Assembly: GCA_963678555.2 (NCBI GenBank)
Contig: CAXXJA010000002.1
Location: forward strand, 1,054,001-1,118,000
Reading direction: 5' to 3'
Source of the DNA: SABI01 sp963678555
GTDB lineage: Bacteria; Spirochaetota; Spirochaetia; Sphaerochaetales; Sphaerochaetaceae
DNA length: 64,000 bases
Below the pieces are notes generated by a model, which was not told where the DNA came from, searched no databases, and saw only the letters and a program-made list of their open reading frames with translations. A program made the translations under genes and the position numbers. Below are positions 18,238-27,039 of the stretch, one piece after another (positions within the stretch are counted from its first letter, which is position 1; every line of letters begins with the position of its first letter).

Positions 18238-18431
18238 GTGATATCGCTTTGTTCCCGGACCCCGGGTAAAGGAGAATGCACGTGTTTCCTTACCATGTTC
18301 TCACCTCCAGTATTCCAGAAAGGCAGAGCTCGGGCCCGAGCCCTGAGCACCCCGAAACCTGCCGGTATCACACAGGAAAACGTATTCAGAGTCCACCAAC
18401 AGGAGTTCCTGAAGACGTAGAGCAACGGCGG

Positions 18432-18460
18432 TTTATTGACCTTCTGCCCACCCCTATACT
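18432..18460 (+). promoter_or_regulatory. Possible promoter of folC with near-zero leader
   Basis: TATACT (18455-18460) is a good -10. A weak -35, TTTATT (18432-18437), has the right 17-base spacing, and a better hexamer TTGACC at 18436 is too close. Transcription would start near 18467, only about five bases before the folC ATG, and no ribosome site is visible. Confidence 0.45.
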
Positions 18461-18471
18461 ACATTGACTTC

Positions 18472-19842
18472 ATGTATCACACGACGTTCAATGAGTTCTG
18501 CTTATATCTTGATTCATTCACAAATCTCGAGAAGCGAACCGGCACCTATTCCGCGAGAGAGTACCGGCTTGACAGGATGAGTGCCATACTGGCCTATCTT
18601 GACAACCCCCATCTCTCATACCGCACGATCCACCTTGCAGGGTCGAAGGGTAAGGGTTCGACCGCTATGATGATAGCGAGTGCCGTTCAGGCGGCAGGTG
18701 AGAAGACGGGACTCTACCTGTCGCCCCACCTGGCAGATTACCGCGAACGGTTCACCCTCAGCGGACAGTTCTTTGATGAACAGGTCCTGATTGCCTCCTC
18801 CAATGCGTTTCGAAAGGACATGGAAGGGTTCGTCTTTACCGACGACCTCGGTGTCTCGGAGGTCACGACCTTCGAACTGTACACCTCCTATGCATTCTTC
18901 CTCTTCAGATACACCTCCTGTACCGTTGCCGTCATCGAAACAGGGCTCGGAGGAAGACTCGATGCGACCAACGTCGTACAGCCGGAGGTATCGATCATCA
19001 CCCCCATCGAGCTTGAACACACTGCGATCCTGGGGGACACGATAGCCAGGATCGCTTATGAGAAGTCCAAGATCATCAAGAAGGATACTCCTGTCCTTAT
19101 TAGCCGCCAGCACAGGGACGCAAAAGAGGTTCTTACCCGGGAAGCCGATGAACAACACTCCCGTCTGTGGGATATCACGGTTGAAGTTGAGGTAATCACC
19201 AGCCGGACAACGATGGCCGGCGAGCTTGTTCATATCGAGTGGAAGGATGGTCACAGCAGTGACCTCACCCTTCAGCTCCGTGGAGAAGTGCAGGGAGAGA
19301 ACGCGGCCCTTGCTCTGTTTGCTCTCGGGATCTGCGGATTCTACCGTGAGGGTGTGAGTGAACGTGCCGTCGAGCAGGCGACTCTTCCCGGGCGGATGAG
19401 TCTTATCGAGGAAGTCCCCCCCGTCATCATAGACGGTGCCCACACCGAACAGTCGATGAGGCACCTGTTCAACTCCTTCACCTCCTGGTTTCCCTCAGAG
19501 AAACCTATCGTGATCTTCGGCGCTCTCGAGGATAAGGATATCCTCCACATGGCACGCATCATCATCGGTCAGAGCGACCACATCATCATCAGCAGACCGG
19601 GGACATTCAAGAAAAGTGACACCACAGCCACTTTCCATCTCTTTCAGAAAGAGATTCTCAGACAGACCTCTTCCTGCCGGCTCTACCTCGAAGAGGATTC
19701 CGATGCTGCCCTTTCCCTCGCCCTGTCACTCAGCGGGAACAGCGTCCCAATCCTCTGCACCGGAAGCTTCTATCTCGGAGGAGAGATCCTCCTTGCCCAT
19801 CGAAGACTCAAGGGTGACCTGGAGCGTGTATCATGTCCCTGA
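18472..19842 (+). CDS. folC: Bifunctional folylpolyglutamate / dihydrofolate synthase-type ligase
   Basis: A 456-residue Mur-ligase-family enzyme that adds glutamate to folates (and possibly makes dihydrofolate). Family motifs are IHLAGSKGKGSTAMMIAS (P-loop), YLSPHLADYRERF, VIETGLGGRLDATNV, ELEHTAILGDTIARIAYEK (with the metal-binding His), and the C-terminal IIDGAHTEQSM. ATG 18472 has no ribosome site, and the -10 lies only 12 bases upstream, so the message may be almost leaderless. It overlaps the NFACT gene by ten bases. Confidence 0.9.
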   Translation: MYHTTFNEFCLYLDSFTNLEKRTGTYSAREYRLDRMSAILAYLDNPHLSYRTIHLAGSKGKGSTAMMIASAVQAAGEKTGLYLSPHLADYRERFTLSGQFFDEQVLIASSNAFRKDMEGFVFTDDLGVSEVTTFELYTSYAFFLFRYTSCTVAVIETGLGGRLDATNVVQPEVSIITPIELEHTAILGDTIARIAYEKSKIIKKDTPVLISRQHRDAKEVLTREADEQHSRLWDITVEVEVITSRTTMAGELVHIEWKDGHSSDLTLQLRGEVQGENAALALFALGICGFYREGVSERAVEQATLPGRMSLIEEVPPVIIDGAHTEQSMRHLFNSFTSWFPSEKPIVIFGALEDKDILHMARIIIGQSDHIIISRPGTFKKSDTTATFHLFQKEILRQTSSCRLYLEEDSDAALSLALSLSGNSVPILCTGSFYLGGEILLAHRRLKGDLERVSCP

Positions 19843-21284
19843 ACTGGAAGGAGATTGCACTGATTCTCAGTGAACTCCCGCTGACAGGATCAAGAATCCA
19901 GAACGTGTATCAGCTCAATATTCATACGCTGGTGTTCGAACTGTACCATCCGGAAGAACACTTCTGGCAGCTCTATGTCGAAATAGGAACCCCTGAAGCC
20001 CGGATCCACCGTATCAGCGGGAAACGGTACGTGCACCGCGGTATCAAGGAGAAGAAGACGCAGAGGTTCAATCAGTATCTGACACGTCATATCAGCGGAA
20101 CACTGATCACCGCTGTTCAGCAGACACCGCAGGACCGTATCGTGACGCTCACCGTGGAGGGAAATGAGGGACCGCTGCTCCTCATCCTCAGGTTCTACAG
20201 CACATCCCGGGCCAATGTCCTGGTATGTGATGAACACCTGACGATACTGGATATCCTGTACCGCCGCCCTGCGCAGGGAGAGATGAGCGGCAGAACCCTT
20301 GTCATCTCACCGATATCATCCGCACAGGGAGACCCCGACCGGTTTTCGGTGAGACAGTACCCTCAGGAGATGAGCTTCAACAGCTATATCGAGGAACGCT
20401 ACCTCACCGACCGCAGTGACGAGAGGTCATTCCTGACCGAAAAAATCAGGACCAGGATGGAGAGCACCCTCAGCGAACTGCACAGCGATCTGGAGAAGAC
20501 TCTCACTGCCCTTGATTCGGTATCTTCGGGAGAGGAATACCGTCGTGCAGCCGATCTGCTTGCCTCGAATGCCCACCTGATTCCCCCGGGCAGTACCCGG
20601 GTCACATTGAAGGACTGGGAAGGCGGCAGTGTGGAGGTGGAACTGAAACGGGACCTTTCCGTCGGAGACAATATCAGCAGGTACTATCAGAAGTACCACA
20701 AGGAAAAGAATAGAAAAGACCATCTGACCGGGAAACTGGAAATTCTCGAGACTCAGATAGAGGAACACACTGCCCGGTATCATGCCTTCACGGAGACCTC
20801 ACAGCTGCCGCTGAAGGAACTCAGGGCTCTGGCCGGACAGGAGCAGGCAGGAGCGCAGGAGGTCAAGTTCGCGAATGCCCCGGGAGTATACATCAACAAC
20901 GGCCGTTTCGATCTCCTGATTGGAAGAAACGCGAAGGAAAATGAACTCCTGCTCAGATCCTTCGCCAGAGGAAACGATTTCTGGATGCACACACGGGATG
21001 TTCCGGGAGGGTATGTGTTTATCCGCTCCTCCAGAGATAAGAGTGTTGACCTTGAGACAATCATCGATGCGGGGAACCTTGCCATCCACTACTCCAAGGC
21101 AAAGGGTCAGCACAAGGTAGACCTCTATTATACGCAGGTCAAGTATCTGAAGAAGGTGAAGGGTGGAAAGTCAGGCCTGGTGCTTCCCACTCAGGAGAAG
21201 AACTACACGATAGACTATGATGAGAAACGGGTCGAAAAGCTTCTGAGCAATCAGGCGTCAGAATACCAGAACAGGGGGATGTAA
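19833..21284 (+). CDS. NFACT-family protein (RqcH/FbpA-like)
   Basis: A 483-residue NFACT protein. The N-terminal NFACT-N domain is recognisable (ALILSELPLTGSRIQNVYQ), the middle holds a predicted coiled coil (about residues 280-330, KEKNRKDHLTGKLEILETQ), and the C-terminal NFACT-R domain shows ENELLLRSFARGNDFWMHTR and VPGGYVFIRSS. Bacterial RqcH-type members rescue stalled large ribosomal subunits by adding alanine tails; some were named fibronectin-binding proteins. It is shorter than typical RqcH (about 560-580 residues), so loss of part of the middle region is possible. It is translationally coupled to the unknown gene downstream (TAATG). Confidence 0.85.
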   Translation: MSLNWKEIALILSELPLTGSRIQNVYQLNIHTLVFELYHPEEHFWQLYVEIGTPEARIHRISGKRYVHRGIKEKKTQRFNQYLTRHISGTLITAVQQTPQDRIVTLTVEGNEGPLLLILRFYSTSRANVLVCDEHLTILDILYRRPAQGEMSGRTLVISPISSAQGDPDRFSVRQYPQEMSFNSYIEERYLTDRSDERSFLTEKIRTRMESTLSELHSDLEKTLTALDSVSSGEEYRRAADLLASNAHLIPPGSTRVTLKDWEGGSVEVELKRDLSVGDNISRYYQKYHKEKNRKDHLTGKLEILETQIEEHTARYHAFTETSQLPLKELRALAGQEQAGAQEVKFANAPGVYINNGRFDLLIGRNAKENELLLRSFARGNDFWMHTRDVPGGYVFIRSSRDKSVDLETIIDAGNLAIHYSKAKGQHKVDLYYTQVKYLKKVKGGKSGLVLPTQEKNYTIDYDEKRVEKLLSNQASEYQNRGM

Positions 21285-22705
21285 TGAACAGATTACACAG
21301 TGAATTGCGCACCATAGAGGGACATACCTACTGTTCTCTCATGATCGGGGAAGTATCCGGAGAGATACCCCGGCATCTGCTTACCGGAGAACAGGAATGC
21401 GGATATATCTATCGGGATGGCAACCTCACGGAACTCTACTATTCGCGGATCATCGATATCGACGGAACACGTTCGATCCTGTATGACACCCCGCTCCTGA
21501 TCCCTGTTACCGAGATCGGCCGTCACTTTCCCCATGAGCTTACTCAGAAGCTGCTTGAACTCTCATCAGCAGTTCAGGCAGCACCGCGGACATTCTTCGA
21601 GAATGAGAGAGGTCTGATACCCTCGTGGAGACTCTACCTGCTCGAGCAGGGAGGAGTCGTGATGCTGAGCGAACGTGTCAGTGACCTGATCTTCTATTCG
21701 GCAAGTACGGAAGACAGGAACGAACATGTACACCGCTACTACCGGAAGGATCTTTATGCTCCATTTGCTCTCTGCCACCAGTTCACTCAGCTGTTGTATC
21801 TTGCACTTGCAGACTTCGCCCCATTTGAGGCCGAAGAGGTGAAGCAGACATCCTACCAGCCGATCCCCTTTCAGATCGCCACCGGCTGCCGGGACGAAAC
21901 CGCCTCGGCAATGATAGACTCGATCCTGACGATGAGAATATCGGACCAGAGAGCATCGGTTTCCGGGGCATACAGTGCAAGTGAAAATCTCTCATGGTTC
22001 GATGAGAAGATCAGGGACCTCACGTTCACCAGAGTCGATAACAGCGTGAAGAGGGAACAGCTCGAGACCTACCGGGCCGTACTGAAGAGAAAGGCTCAAA
22101 GGCGGGAGTTCTGGAGGAAGAAGGGGATTGCGCTGCTGGTCGGTGCCGCCGCCCTGCTGATCGTGATCTCAGTCTCGGTTCAGGCTATCCTGCGGAGCAA
22201 CGCCCCGCCGGCAACAGCCGGCATGAGCCCTCAGGAGGTTATACAGGACTTCTTCGCTGCTCAGAATGCACTTGATATCGAGAGAATGAACGAATCCCTT
22301 GCACGGGGAGTAAAAAACCCGTTTGAGCAGGAGGTAACCACGCTCTTCGTCAATTCAAGAGTCAGACAGGCCTATGAACAGTTTGATGCTCACATCACCC
22401 CTGATGAGCTGAAAGCGTCGGAGCGTGGAACGATTCCCGATACGGCGATCCTCTACGGGGTGGATGAGCTGCAGATCTTCAGAGACTCCGAGGATAGCTA
22501 CATCGCTGAGTACCTTCTCTACATGCCGCACGTACCACAGGCGAGTGAGGAGTCCTCGGAGGGAAATGGAGTGTTCGCTGCAGCTGTCGTACAGAGCAGC
22601 ATGAGGTTCACCGTACGCGAGGACAGGGGATACGTTGAGATAACCGGGATAGAACAGCTTGAACATGACGTGATTGAGACGCTGAGCATCCCCTATGAGA
22701 GGTAG
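21284..22705 (+). CDS. Unknown protein with single membrane helix and extracytoplasmic NTF2-like tail
   Basis: I do not recognise this 473-residue protein. The first 280 residues look soluble and cytoplasmic. A basic stretch (KRKAQRREFWRKKG) then precedes one membrane helix (about residues 285-305, IALLVGAAALLIVISVSVQA). The remaining 165 residues begin SPQEVIQDFFAAQNALDIER, a pattern seen at the start of NTF2/SnoaL-like domains. The basic flank predicts an N-in, C-out topology. Its ATG shares a base with the stop of the NFACT gene, so the two are co-translated, which hints at a membrane link to ribosome quality control or an anchored sensor. The last 13 bases overlap miaA on the other strand. 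Confidence 0.75.
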   Translation: MNRLHSELRTIEGHTYCSLMIGEVSGEIPRHLLTGEQECGYIYRDGNLTELYYSRIIDIDGTRSILYDTPLLIPVTEIGRHFPHELTQKLLELSSAVQAAPRTFFENERGLIPSWRLYLLEQGGVVMLSERVSDLIFYSASTEDRNEHVHRYYRKDLYAPFALCHQFTQLLYLALADFAPFEAEEVKQTSYQPIPFQIATGCRDETASAMIDSILTMRISDQRASVSGAYSASENLSWFDEKIRDLTFTRVDNSVKREQLETYRAVLKRKAQRREFWRKKGIALLVGAAALLIVISVSVQAILRSNAPPATAGMSPQEVIQDFFAAQNALDIERMNESLARGVKNPFEQEVTTLFVNSRVRQAYEQFDAHITPDELKASERGTIPDTAILYGVDELQIFRDSEDSYIAEYLLYMPHVPQASEESSEGNGVFAAAVVQSSMRFTVREDRGYVEITGIEQLEHDVIETLSIPYER

Positions 22706-23622
22706 GTTTCCAGAAGGGACTCAAGCTGTGCCCTGTCATCGGGATGAATCCATGATACACCGCCTATCGACCGGAAGAAGGTCATCTGCCGTTTGGCATA
22801 TCTGATGCTGTTACGCACGATCAGCTCCTTGAACTCTTCCACCGAAAACCCGCCGGACTCCTGAAGAGTGAAATACTCCCGGTAGCCGATGCCCTGCATG
22901 CCAGGCCATTGAGCTGTTGCTCCCATCGCAAGCAGACTGCCGATCTCGTCCATAAGGCCCTGTTCCATCATCTGCTCCACCCGCTGTCTGATACGCAGGG
23001 AAAGTTCCTCCCGGTCCCGCTCGAGTCCGATGATCAGAGGGGTAAGACCCTCACGGGGAAGGGTGGGAACAGAAAACGAGGAGAGGGGACAACCGGTACT
23101 CCGGAAGACTTCCAGCGCCCTGGTAATGCGGTAGGTATCGTTCTGATGGATCTTTTCTGCAGATACCGGATCCACCTTCGCTAGCTCCTCATGCGCCCAG
23201 GTGAGCCCATTCTCCTGCACCAGTGCATTGATCTCTCTGCGGACAGAGGCTGAACTTTTCGGACTCTCCGGGAGCCCGTACAGAAAATGCTTGAAGTAGA
23301 AAGCCGTACCTCCGCTGACAACCGGGATCCTGCCCTGCAGGCGGATCTCATCGACCGCTTCGTCGGCCCGGTGGACGAACTGGCCCACCGAGAAGTCCTC
23401 CCACGGGTCCAGGATATCGACCAGATAATGAGGAATACGGGCAACAAGTGAAGGCTCCGGTTTCGCGGAGCCTATGTCAAGGTGCCTGTAGATCTGTTTG
23501 CTGTCAGCGTTTACAACCGAATAGCCTTCTGAGAAATACGACTCGAGAAGAGCTGTCTTTCCCACTCCGGTCGGACCGAAAAGAAAGATGAGAGAAGCGT
23601 TATTCCTTTTCACCGGAAGCAA
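22693..23622 (-). CDS. miaA: tRNA dimethylallyltransferase
   Basis: This 309-residue enzyme transfers a dimethylallyl group to A37 of tRNAs that read UNN codons. Motifs are FGPTGVGKTALLE (P-loop), NADSKQIYRHLDIGSAKP, HYLVDILDP, VVSGGTAFYFKHFLYG, GIGYREYF and RYAKRQMTFFR. The start is uncertain: TTG 23622 gives the listed frame, and GTG 23613 is an alternative. It overlaps the end of rpoZ by about 23 bases and is the last gene of the murC cluster. Confidence 0.94.
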   Translation of the reverse strand: MLPVKRNNASLIFLFGPTGVGKTALLESYFSEGYSVVNADSKQIYRHLDIGSAKPEPSLVARIPHYLVDILDPWEDFSVGQFVHRADEAVDEIRLQGRIPVVSGGTAFYFKHFLYGLPESPKSSASVRREINALVQENGLTWAHEELAKVDPVSAEKIHQNDTYRITRALEVFRSTGCPLSSFSVPTLPREGLTPLIIGLERDREELSLRIRQRVEQMMEQGLMDEIGSLLAMGATAQWPGMQGIGYREYFTLQESGGFSVEEFKELIVRNSIRYAKRQMTFFRSIGGVSWIHPDDRAQLESLLETYLS

Positions 23623-23797
23623 ATTCGACTTCTTCTGTAAGGACTCGTTCCAGGACGAGAGATACCACCTTGTTGTTACCGGCCTCTATCTCACGACCTC
23701 CATCCTTGGCAATCTGGTTGGCCAGAGAGATGGCGACACAGGTCATCTCGTACACGTTATTCTCTTTATCAACTAATTCATCTATTGGTATGCTCAA
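23600..23797 (-). CDS. rpoZ: RNA polymerase omega subunit, short spirochaete type
   Basis: A 65-residue protein that matches the compact spirochaete omega subunit: IPIDELVDKENNVYEMTCVA, then ISLANQIAKDG (the conserved alanine-rich helix), and a short acidic tail ending EEVEFASGEKE. Omega helps assemble the beta-prime subunit. It starts at TTG 23797, which is supported by AAGGAG eight bases upstream; no ATG is available. Located between cmk and miaA on the same strand. Confidence 0.85.
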   Translation of the reverse strand: MSIPIDELVDKENNVYEMTCVAISLANQIAKDGGREIEAGNNKVVSLVLERVLTEEVEFASGEKE

Positions 23798-23867
23798 GCT
23801 ATAATCTCCTTACACCGGTATAACCGCTTCACTATACACAAATTCATTCCCTTTGCCAAGGGTGCAC

Positions 23868-24398
23868 TCAGAGATCCCCACGGGTTCCCTCTGTCACTTC
23901 TCTGATGATGATGTCAGCGACCTGACGGGGATCAAGACCATCGGTATCGATGACAAGATCGGCTACCGAAGTGTCGCTGTTATCGATACCGTACAGTCTC
24001 CTGTACCGGGCGGTATCCTTCTCATCACGCTGCGTCGTCTGTTCAAGTCGTTCGTGGAGCGACCCTCCCTCCCGTTTATGGATCCTCTGGGCACGGACCT
24101 TCGTGTCTGCAGTGAGGTAGACCTTCAGATCGGCCTTTGTAAGCATCCAGATGGCTAGACGCGAACCAAGCACACAGTTATCCTGCGCCATGGCCATCGC
24201 CACCTGTCTTTCATCAAGCTCTCGGTCTATCGAGTCATCGGTTTCGGCGAGTGTACAGAACTCCCAGAACTCCATCCCCCGCTCCTGAGCGAGGGATCGG
24301 AAGGTGAAGTTGATCAGCGGATAGTCCAACCTATCTGCAACGAGTGAACTCACCGTCGTATTCCCGCAACCGCTCTTTCCTGATATTGCTATCCTCAT
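23868..24398 (-). CDS. cmk: Cytidylate kinase, archaeal type
   Basis: A 176-residue CMP/dCMP kinase of the short archaeal/spirochaete class. The P-loop is AISGKSGCGNTTVSSLVA, with the substrate region NFTFRSLAQERGMEFWEF, the NCVLGSRLAIWML strand-helix and the lid RIHKREGGS. It phosphorylates CMP for nucleotide supply. ATG 24398 lies 15 bases after the yicC stop. A different CMK-like protein is encoded at 3471-4091. Confidence 0.9.
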   Translation of the reverse strand: MRIAISGKSGCGNTTVSSLVADRLDYPLINFTFRSLAQERGMEFWEFCTLAETDDSIDRELDERQVAMAMAQDNCVLGSRLAIWMLTKADLKVYLTADTKVRAQRIHKREGGSLHERLEQTTQRDEKDTARYRRLYGIDNSDTSVADLVIDTDGLDPRQVADIIIREVTEGTRGDL

Positions 24399-24412
24399 GG
24401 TGCTGTAGACTC

Positions 24413-25282
24413 CTATTCGACGTTTCTGACCTGTTCCCTGATATTCTCCAGGTGGTCCTTGAGTTCTACCACAAGATGATTCACCTCGGCAAGAGAGCTT
24501 TTACTTCCGATCGTGTTGATTTCCCGGTTCATCTCCTGGCAGAGAAAATCAAGCTTCTTGCCCACAGCACCGGTCTCCTCCATGATCGAGGAGAATGCGG
24601 AAAAATGGGTCCTGAGCCGGATAATCTCCTCCTGAATGGAATACTTCACAACCAGCAGTGCCACTTCCTGAAGCAGTCGGCTCTCATCGTGATCCTTCGT
24701 TCCGAGCATCTCTGTGATACGCTCTCTGAGGGAGTCTCTGAGCCGCTGTTCGAGAACAGCCGCATAGGAAGCTACCTGGCCGGCCAGTTCCTCCATGCGC
24801 CTCTGAAGGTGTGTGATATGGTTCCGTGTCGCCTCCCCTTCCCGCTGCCGCGATGCACTGAATTCCTCCAGGACCTCCTCGAACAGAGAGAACAGGGGTT
24901 CGCGGTACACCTCTGGATGATGCCGGTACACCTGGTTGACAACACCCTCAATCGAAGTGAAATCCTGCAGCAGGGGACGGTACTCGATTCCTGACAGAAC
25001 CGCTATCTCCCGATAGATCGACTCATAGGAGGTGATCAGGTCACGGTCAAGGAACAGCTCTACATCGCTTGAGATCTTCTTGAGACGGACAGTGAGTTCA
25101 AAGGAACCTCTCTGCGTCCGGTCTCTGAGAATCTTCACCAGCTCCTGTTCATACACGGAAAGAGAGGGTGAGATGTTCGCCTTGATATCCTGATATCGGG
25201 AGTTGTACGACTTCAGTTCTATCTGAAGCAGATAATTCTCTTCCAGACGCTCCTTCGCGCCGTAGCCGGTCATACTGATCAT
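24413..25282 (-). CDS. yicC: YicC family endoribonuclease-like protein
   Basis: A 289-residue YicC/YloC protein. The N-terminus MISMTGYGAKERLEE and ELKSYNSRYQDI are diagnostic; the C-terminal DUF1732 has EEIIRLRTHFSAF, GAVGKKLDFLCQEMNREINT and VVELKDHLENIREQVRNVE. Members are stress-associated proteins with reported RNase activity. I chose ATG 25282, which overlaps the murC stop by four bases; a longer frame from 25354 would run inside murC. It belongs to the murC-yicC-cmk-rpoZ-miaA operon. Confidence 0.92.
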   Translation of the reverse strand: MISMTGYGAKERLEENYLLQIELKSYNSRYQDIKANISPSLSVYEQELVKILRDRTQRGSFELTVRLKKISSDVELFLDRDLITSYESIYREIAVLSGIEYRPLLQDFTSIEGVVNQVYRHHPEVYREPLFSLFEEVLEEFSASRQREGEATRNHITHLQRRMEELAGQVASYAAVLEQRLRDSLRERITEMLGTKDHDESRLLQEVALLVVKYSIQEEIIRLRTHFSAFSSIMEETGAVGKKLDFLCQEMNREINTIGSKSSLAEVNHLVVELKDHLENIREQVRNVE

Positions 25283-26679
25283 CGTTGTACTCCTTCCTTT
25301 CCTGCAAGCAGCCTGCGGATTGTGTAGGTGTTGCCTGCGCCCATCGTAACGCACACATCCTCTTCGTGCAATACAGCCAGTACCAGACTCTTCATCGTTT
25401 CATCACCGGCCGCATAGCTGCCTCCCGTCTGCCGGCACAGCCGGATGGAGAGTTCCTCTCCCTCCTCAGCGCTTCCGTCGTGACGGGCAGTGGTAGAAAC
25501 CGGTGCGATGAACAGCACATCACTCTCGCTGAGAGCGCTGACAAAACCGTCCCACAGTGCTCTGGTGCGACTGACGGTATGGGGATAGAAGCATACGATG
25601 ATCCGTTTTCCCGGATGAAGGATGCGCAGAGAGCTGATAGAAGAGCGTATCTCACTCGGATGGTGCGCATAGTCACTGTACAGATACCACCGGGAAGAGC
25701 TGTCACTGAGCCGCTCGACACGATTCCTGCAGCCCGTGAACCGACCTGCCAGGGTGATACAATGCAGCCTGTCAGCTCCCGTCACTGAGGAGACGGCCAG
25801 AGCGGCACCGATGATATCTTCGAGAAACCCGCTGCCTGCAAGAGCGGTAGGGACCCGGTGCTCCTCTCCTGCCAGATGCACGCTCACCTGATGTCCGTCT
25901 CCCTCTGAGGGGTAGGTGTAGGTCACCTCGCCCTCCTGCGTTCCGTAGGTGAGAAGAGACAGGTCACTTCGATGCTCCTTCGTCCAGAGAAGGAGAGACC
26001 TGCACAGAGGGGTGTTGATCGACAGGACAAGGGTGCCGGAAGGCGGCATTCGACCGATCAGGGAACGAAAGGAATCCTCCACCGCCTGTTCATGCTCATA
26101 AAAGTCGACATGTTCCCACTCGACGTTGGTGATAAGAAGGGTATCGATACGATAGGAATGAAAGTGGTTTCGGTACTCACAGGCCTCAAGGACAAGCAGC
26201 TCATCATCTCTCCCGGAGCGAAGGGCTGACTCGTGAATCGGACGGGCTCCGTAGATCGCACCGTGAGGAACGTCGAGGGAACTCAGAACAGCATCGATAC
26301 AGCCGGCAGAGGTGCTCTTTCCGTGTGTTCCCGCCACCCCGATAGTGGGGCGCGCGGCACTGAGCATCCCCAGAAACTCGTGATAGCTGTGCCTGGGCAG
26401 AGAAACCGCATCTGCGGCTGCGAGAAAAGCATGCTGCTCATGGGCGCTCGAGTAGATGAGCAGATCGTACTCACTGGCTCTGAACTGAGTTGGATCGGGA
26501 TCGGTGTCGGTGTCGATTCTGATGTGCTTTCTCTCCAACTCATCTTCACCGAGAAAGCTCTCCGGTACATCCCACCCCGCTACCTGATGACCCCGTTCAC
26601 ACAGATACAGGGCAAGAGAGGACATCCCGGTTCCCTTGATCCCCACCATATAGATACGCTGTGTTCTGAGGCTGCTCAT
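25279..26679 (-). CDS. murC: UDP-N-acetylmuramate--L-alanine ligase
   Basis: A 466-residue Mur ligase that adds the first amino acid of the peptidoglycan stem. The N-terminal Rossmann loop is YMVGIKGTGMSSLA, the ATP loop is IGVAGTHGKSTSAGC, followed by VLEACEYRNHFHSY and ITNVEWEHVDFYEHEQ; DYAHHPSEIRSSI lies in the C-terminal domain. ATG 26679 is preferred since AGGA lies nine bases upstream; ATG 26688 is an alternative with no spacing. It follows the terminator of the zinc-ribbon gene. Presence of murC, murE and ddl shows that the organism makes peptidoglycan precursors. Confidence 0.94.
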   Translation of the reverse strand: MSSLRTQRIYMVGIKGTGMSSLALYLCERGHQVAGWDVPESFLGEDELERKHIRIDTDTDPDPTQFRASEYDLLIYSSAHEQHAFLAAADAVSLPRHSYHEFLGMLSAARPTIGVAGTHGKSTSAGCIDAVLSSLDVPHGAIYGARPIHESALRSGRDDELLVLEACEYRNHFHSYRIDTLLITNVEWEHVDFYEHEQAVEDSFRSLIGRMPPSGTLVLSINTPLCRSLLLWTKEHRSDLSLLTYGTQEGEVTYTYPSEGDGHQVSVHLAGEEHRVPTALAGSGFLEDIIGAALAVSSVTGADRLHCITLAGRFTGCRNRVERLSDSSSRWYLYSDYAHHPSEIRSSISSLRILHPGKRIIVCFYPHTVSRTRALWDGFVSALSESDVLFIAPVSTTARHDGSAEEGEELSIRLCRQTGGSYAAGDETMKSLVLAVLHEEDVCVTMGAGNTYTIRRLLAGKEGVQR

Positions 26680-26699
26680 ACGAGTCATTCCTGAAATCG

Positions 26700-26730
26700 A
26701 AAAAAAAGACTGCCACCGGGGACAGCCTTA
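26700..26730 (-). terminator. Intrinsic terminator of the zinc-ribbon gene
   Basis: On the minus strand, AGGCTGTC pairs with GGCAGTCT (with two G-U pairs) around a short loop and is followed by eight T residues (26700-26707). It separates the small gene upstream from murC. Confidence 0.78.
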
Positions 26731-26748
26731 TACACGTGACACGTTCTG

Positions 26749-26919
26749 TTACTTCGCATTCTGTGTCTTCGCATGACACTGTTTGCAGACCTTGACCTTG
26801 TTCCCGTCGATCTCCTGTTCGTACATCACCTTGATCTCGGTGCGGTTGCAGACGGGGCAGATACCTCTTGCGTTGTTGTGCTGGTCACGAATGCCGGCTC
26901 CTCTATGTGCTTTGGACAT
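26749..26919 (-). CDS. Small zinc-ribbon protein (56 residues)
   Basis: This short gene encodes MSKAHRGAG at the N-terminus followed by a four-cysteine knuckle pair: ICPVCNRTEIK near residue 22 and VCKQCHAK near residue 46. The spacing (CxxC-x21-CxxC) fits a zinc ribbon. The basic N-terminus would suit RNA or ribosome binding, but I do not recognise a named family. ATG 26919 has GGAG eight bases upstream. The gene has its own near-consensus promoter and terminator, which suggests high, independent expression. Confidence 0.8.
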   Translation of the reverse strand: MSKAHRGAGIRDQHNNARGICPVCNRTEIKVMYEQEIDGNKVKVCKQCHAKTQNAK

Positions 26920-26957
26920 GTAAATTTCTCCTTACCAGATGGTGTTACCTACACAAG

Positions 26958-26986
26958 ACTATAGTGATGGCGAATCAATGTGTCAA
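26958..26986 (-). promoter_or_regulatory. Strong promoter of the zinc-ribbon gene
   Basis: On the minus strand, a perfect TTGACA (26981-26986) lies 17 bases before TATAGT (26958-26963). The leader to ATG 26919 is about 32 bases and includes AAGGAG. This is the best match to the sigma-70 consensus in the window. Confidence 0.82.
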
Positions 26987-27039
26987 GGCTTCTGTGAGCC
27001 GGGAGCAGATATCCAGAAAAGCCTTGCGGGCGGATACGG

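Noticed and set aside
18436..18471. Longer folC start upstream
   Set aside because: The added residues overlap the promoter and contain no ribosome site or family similarity.
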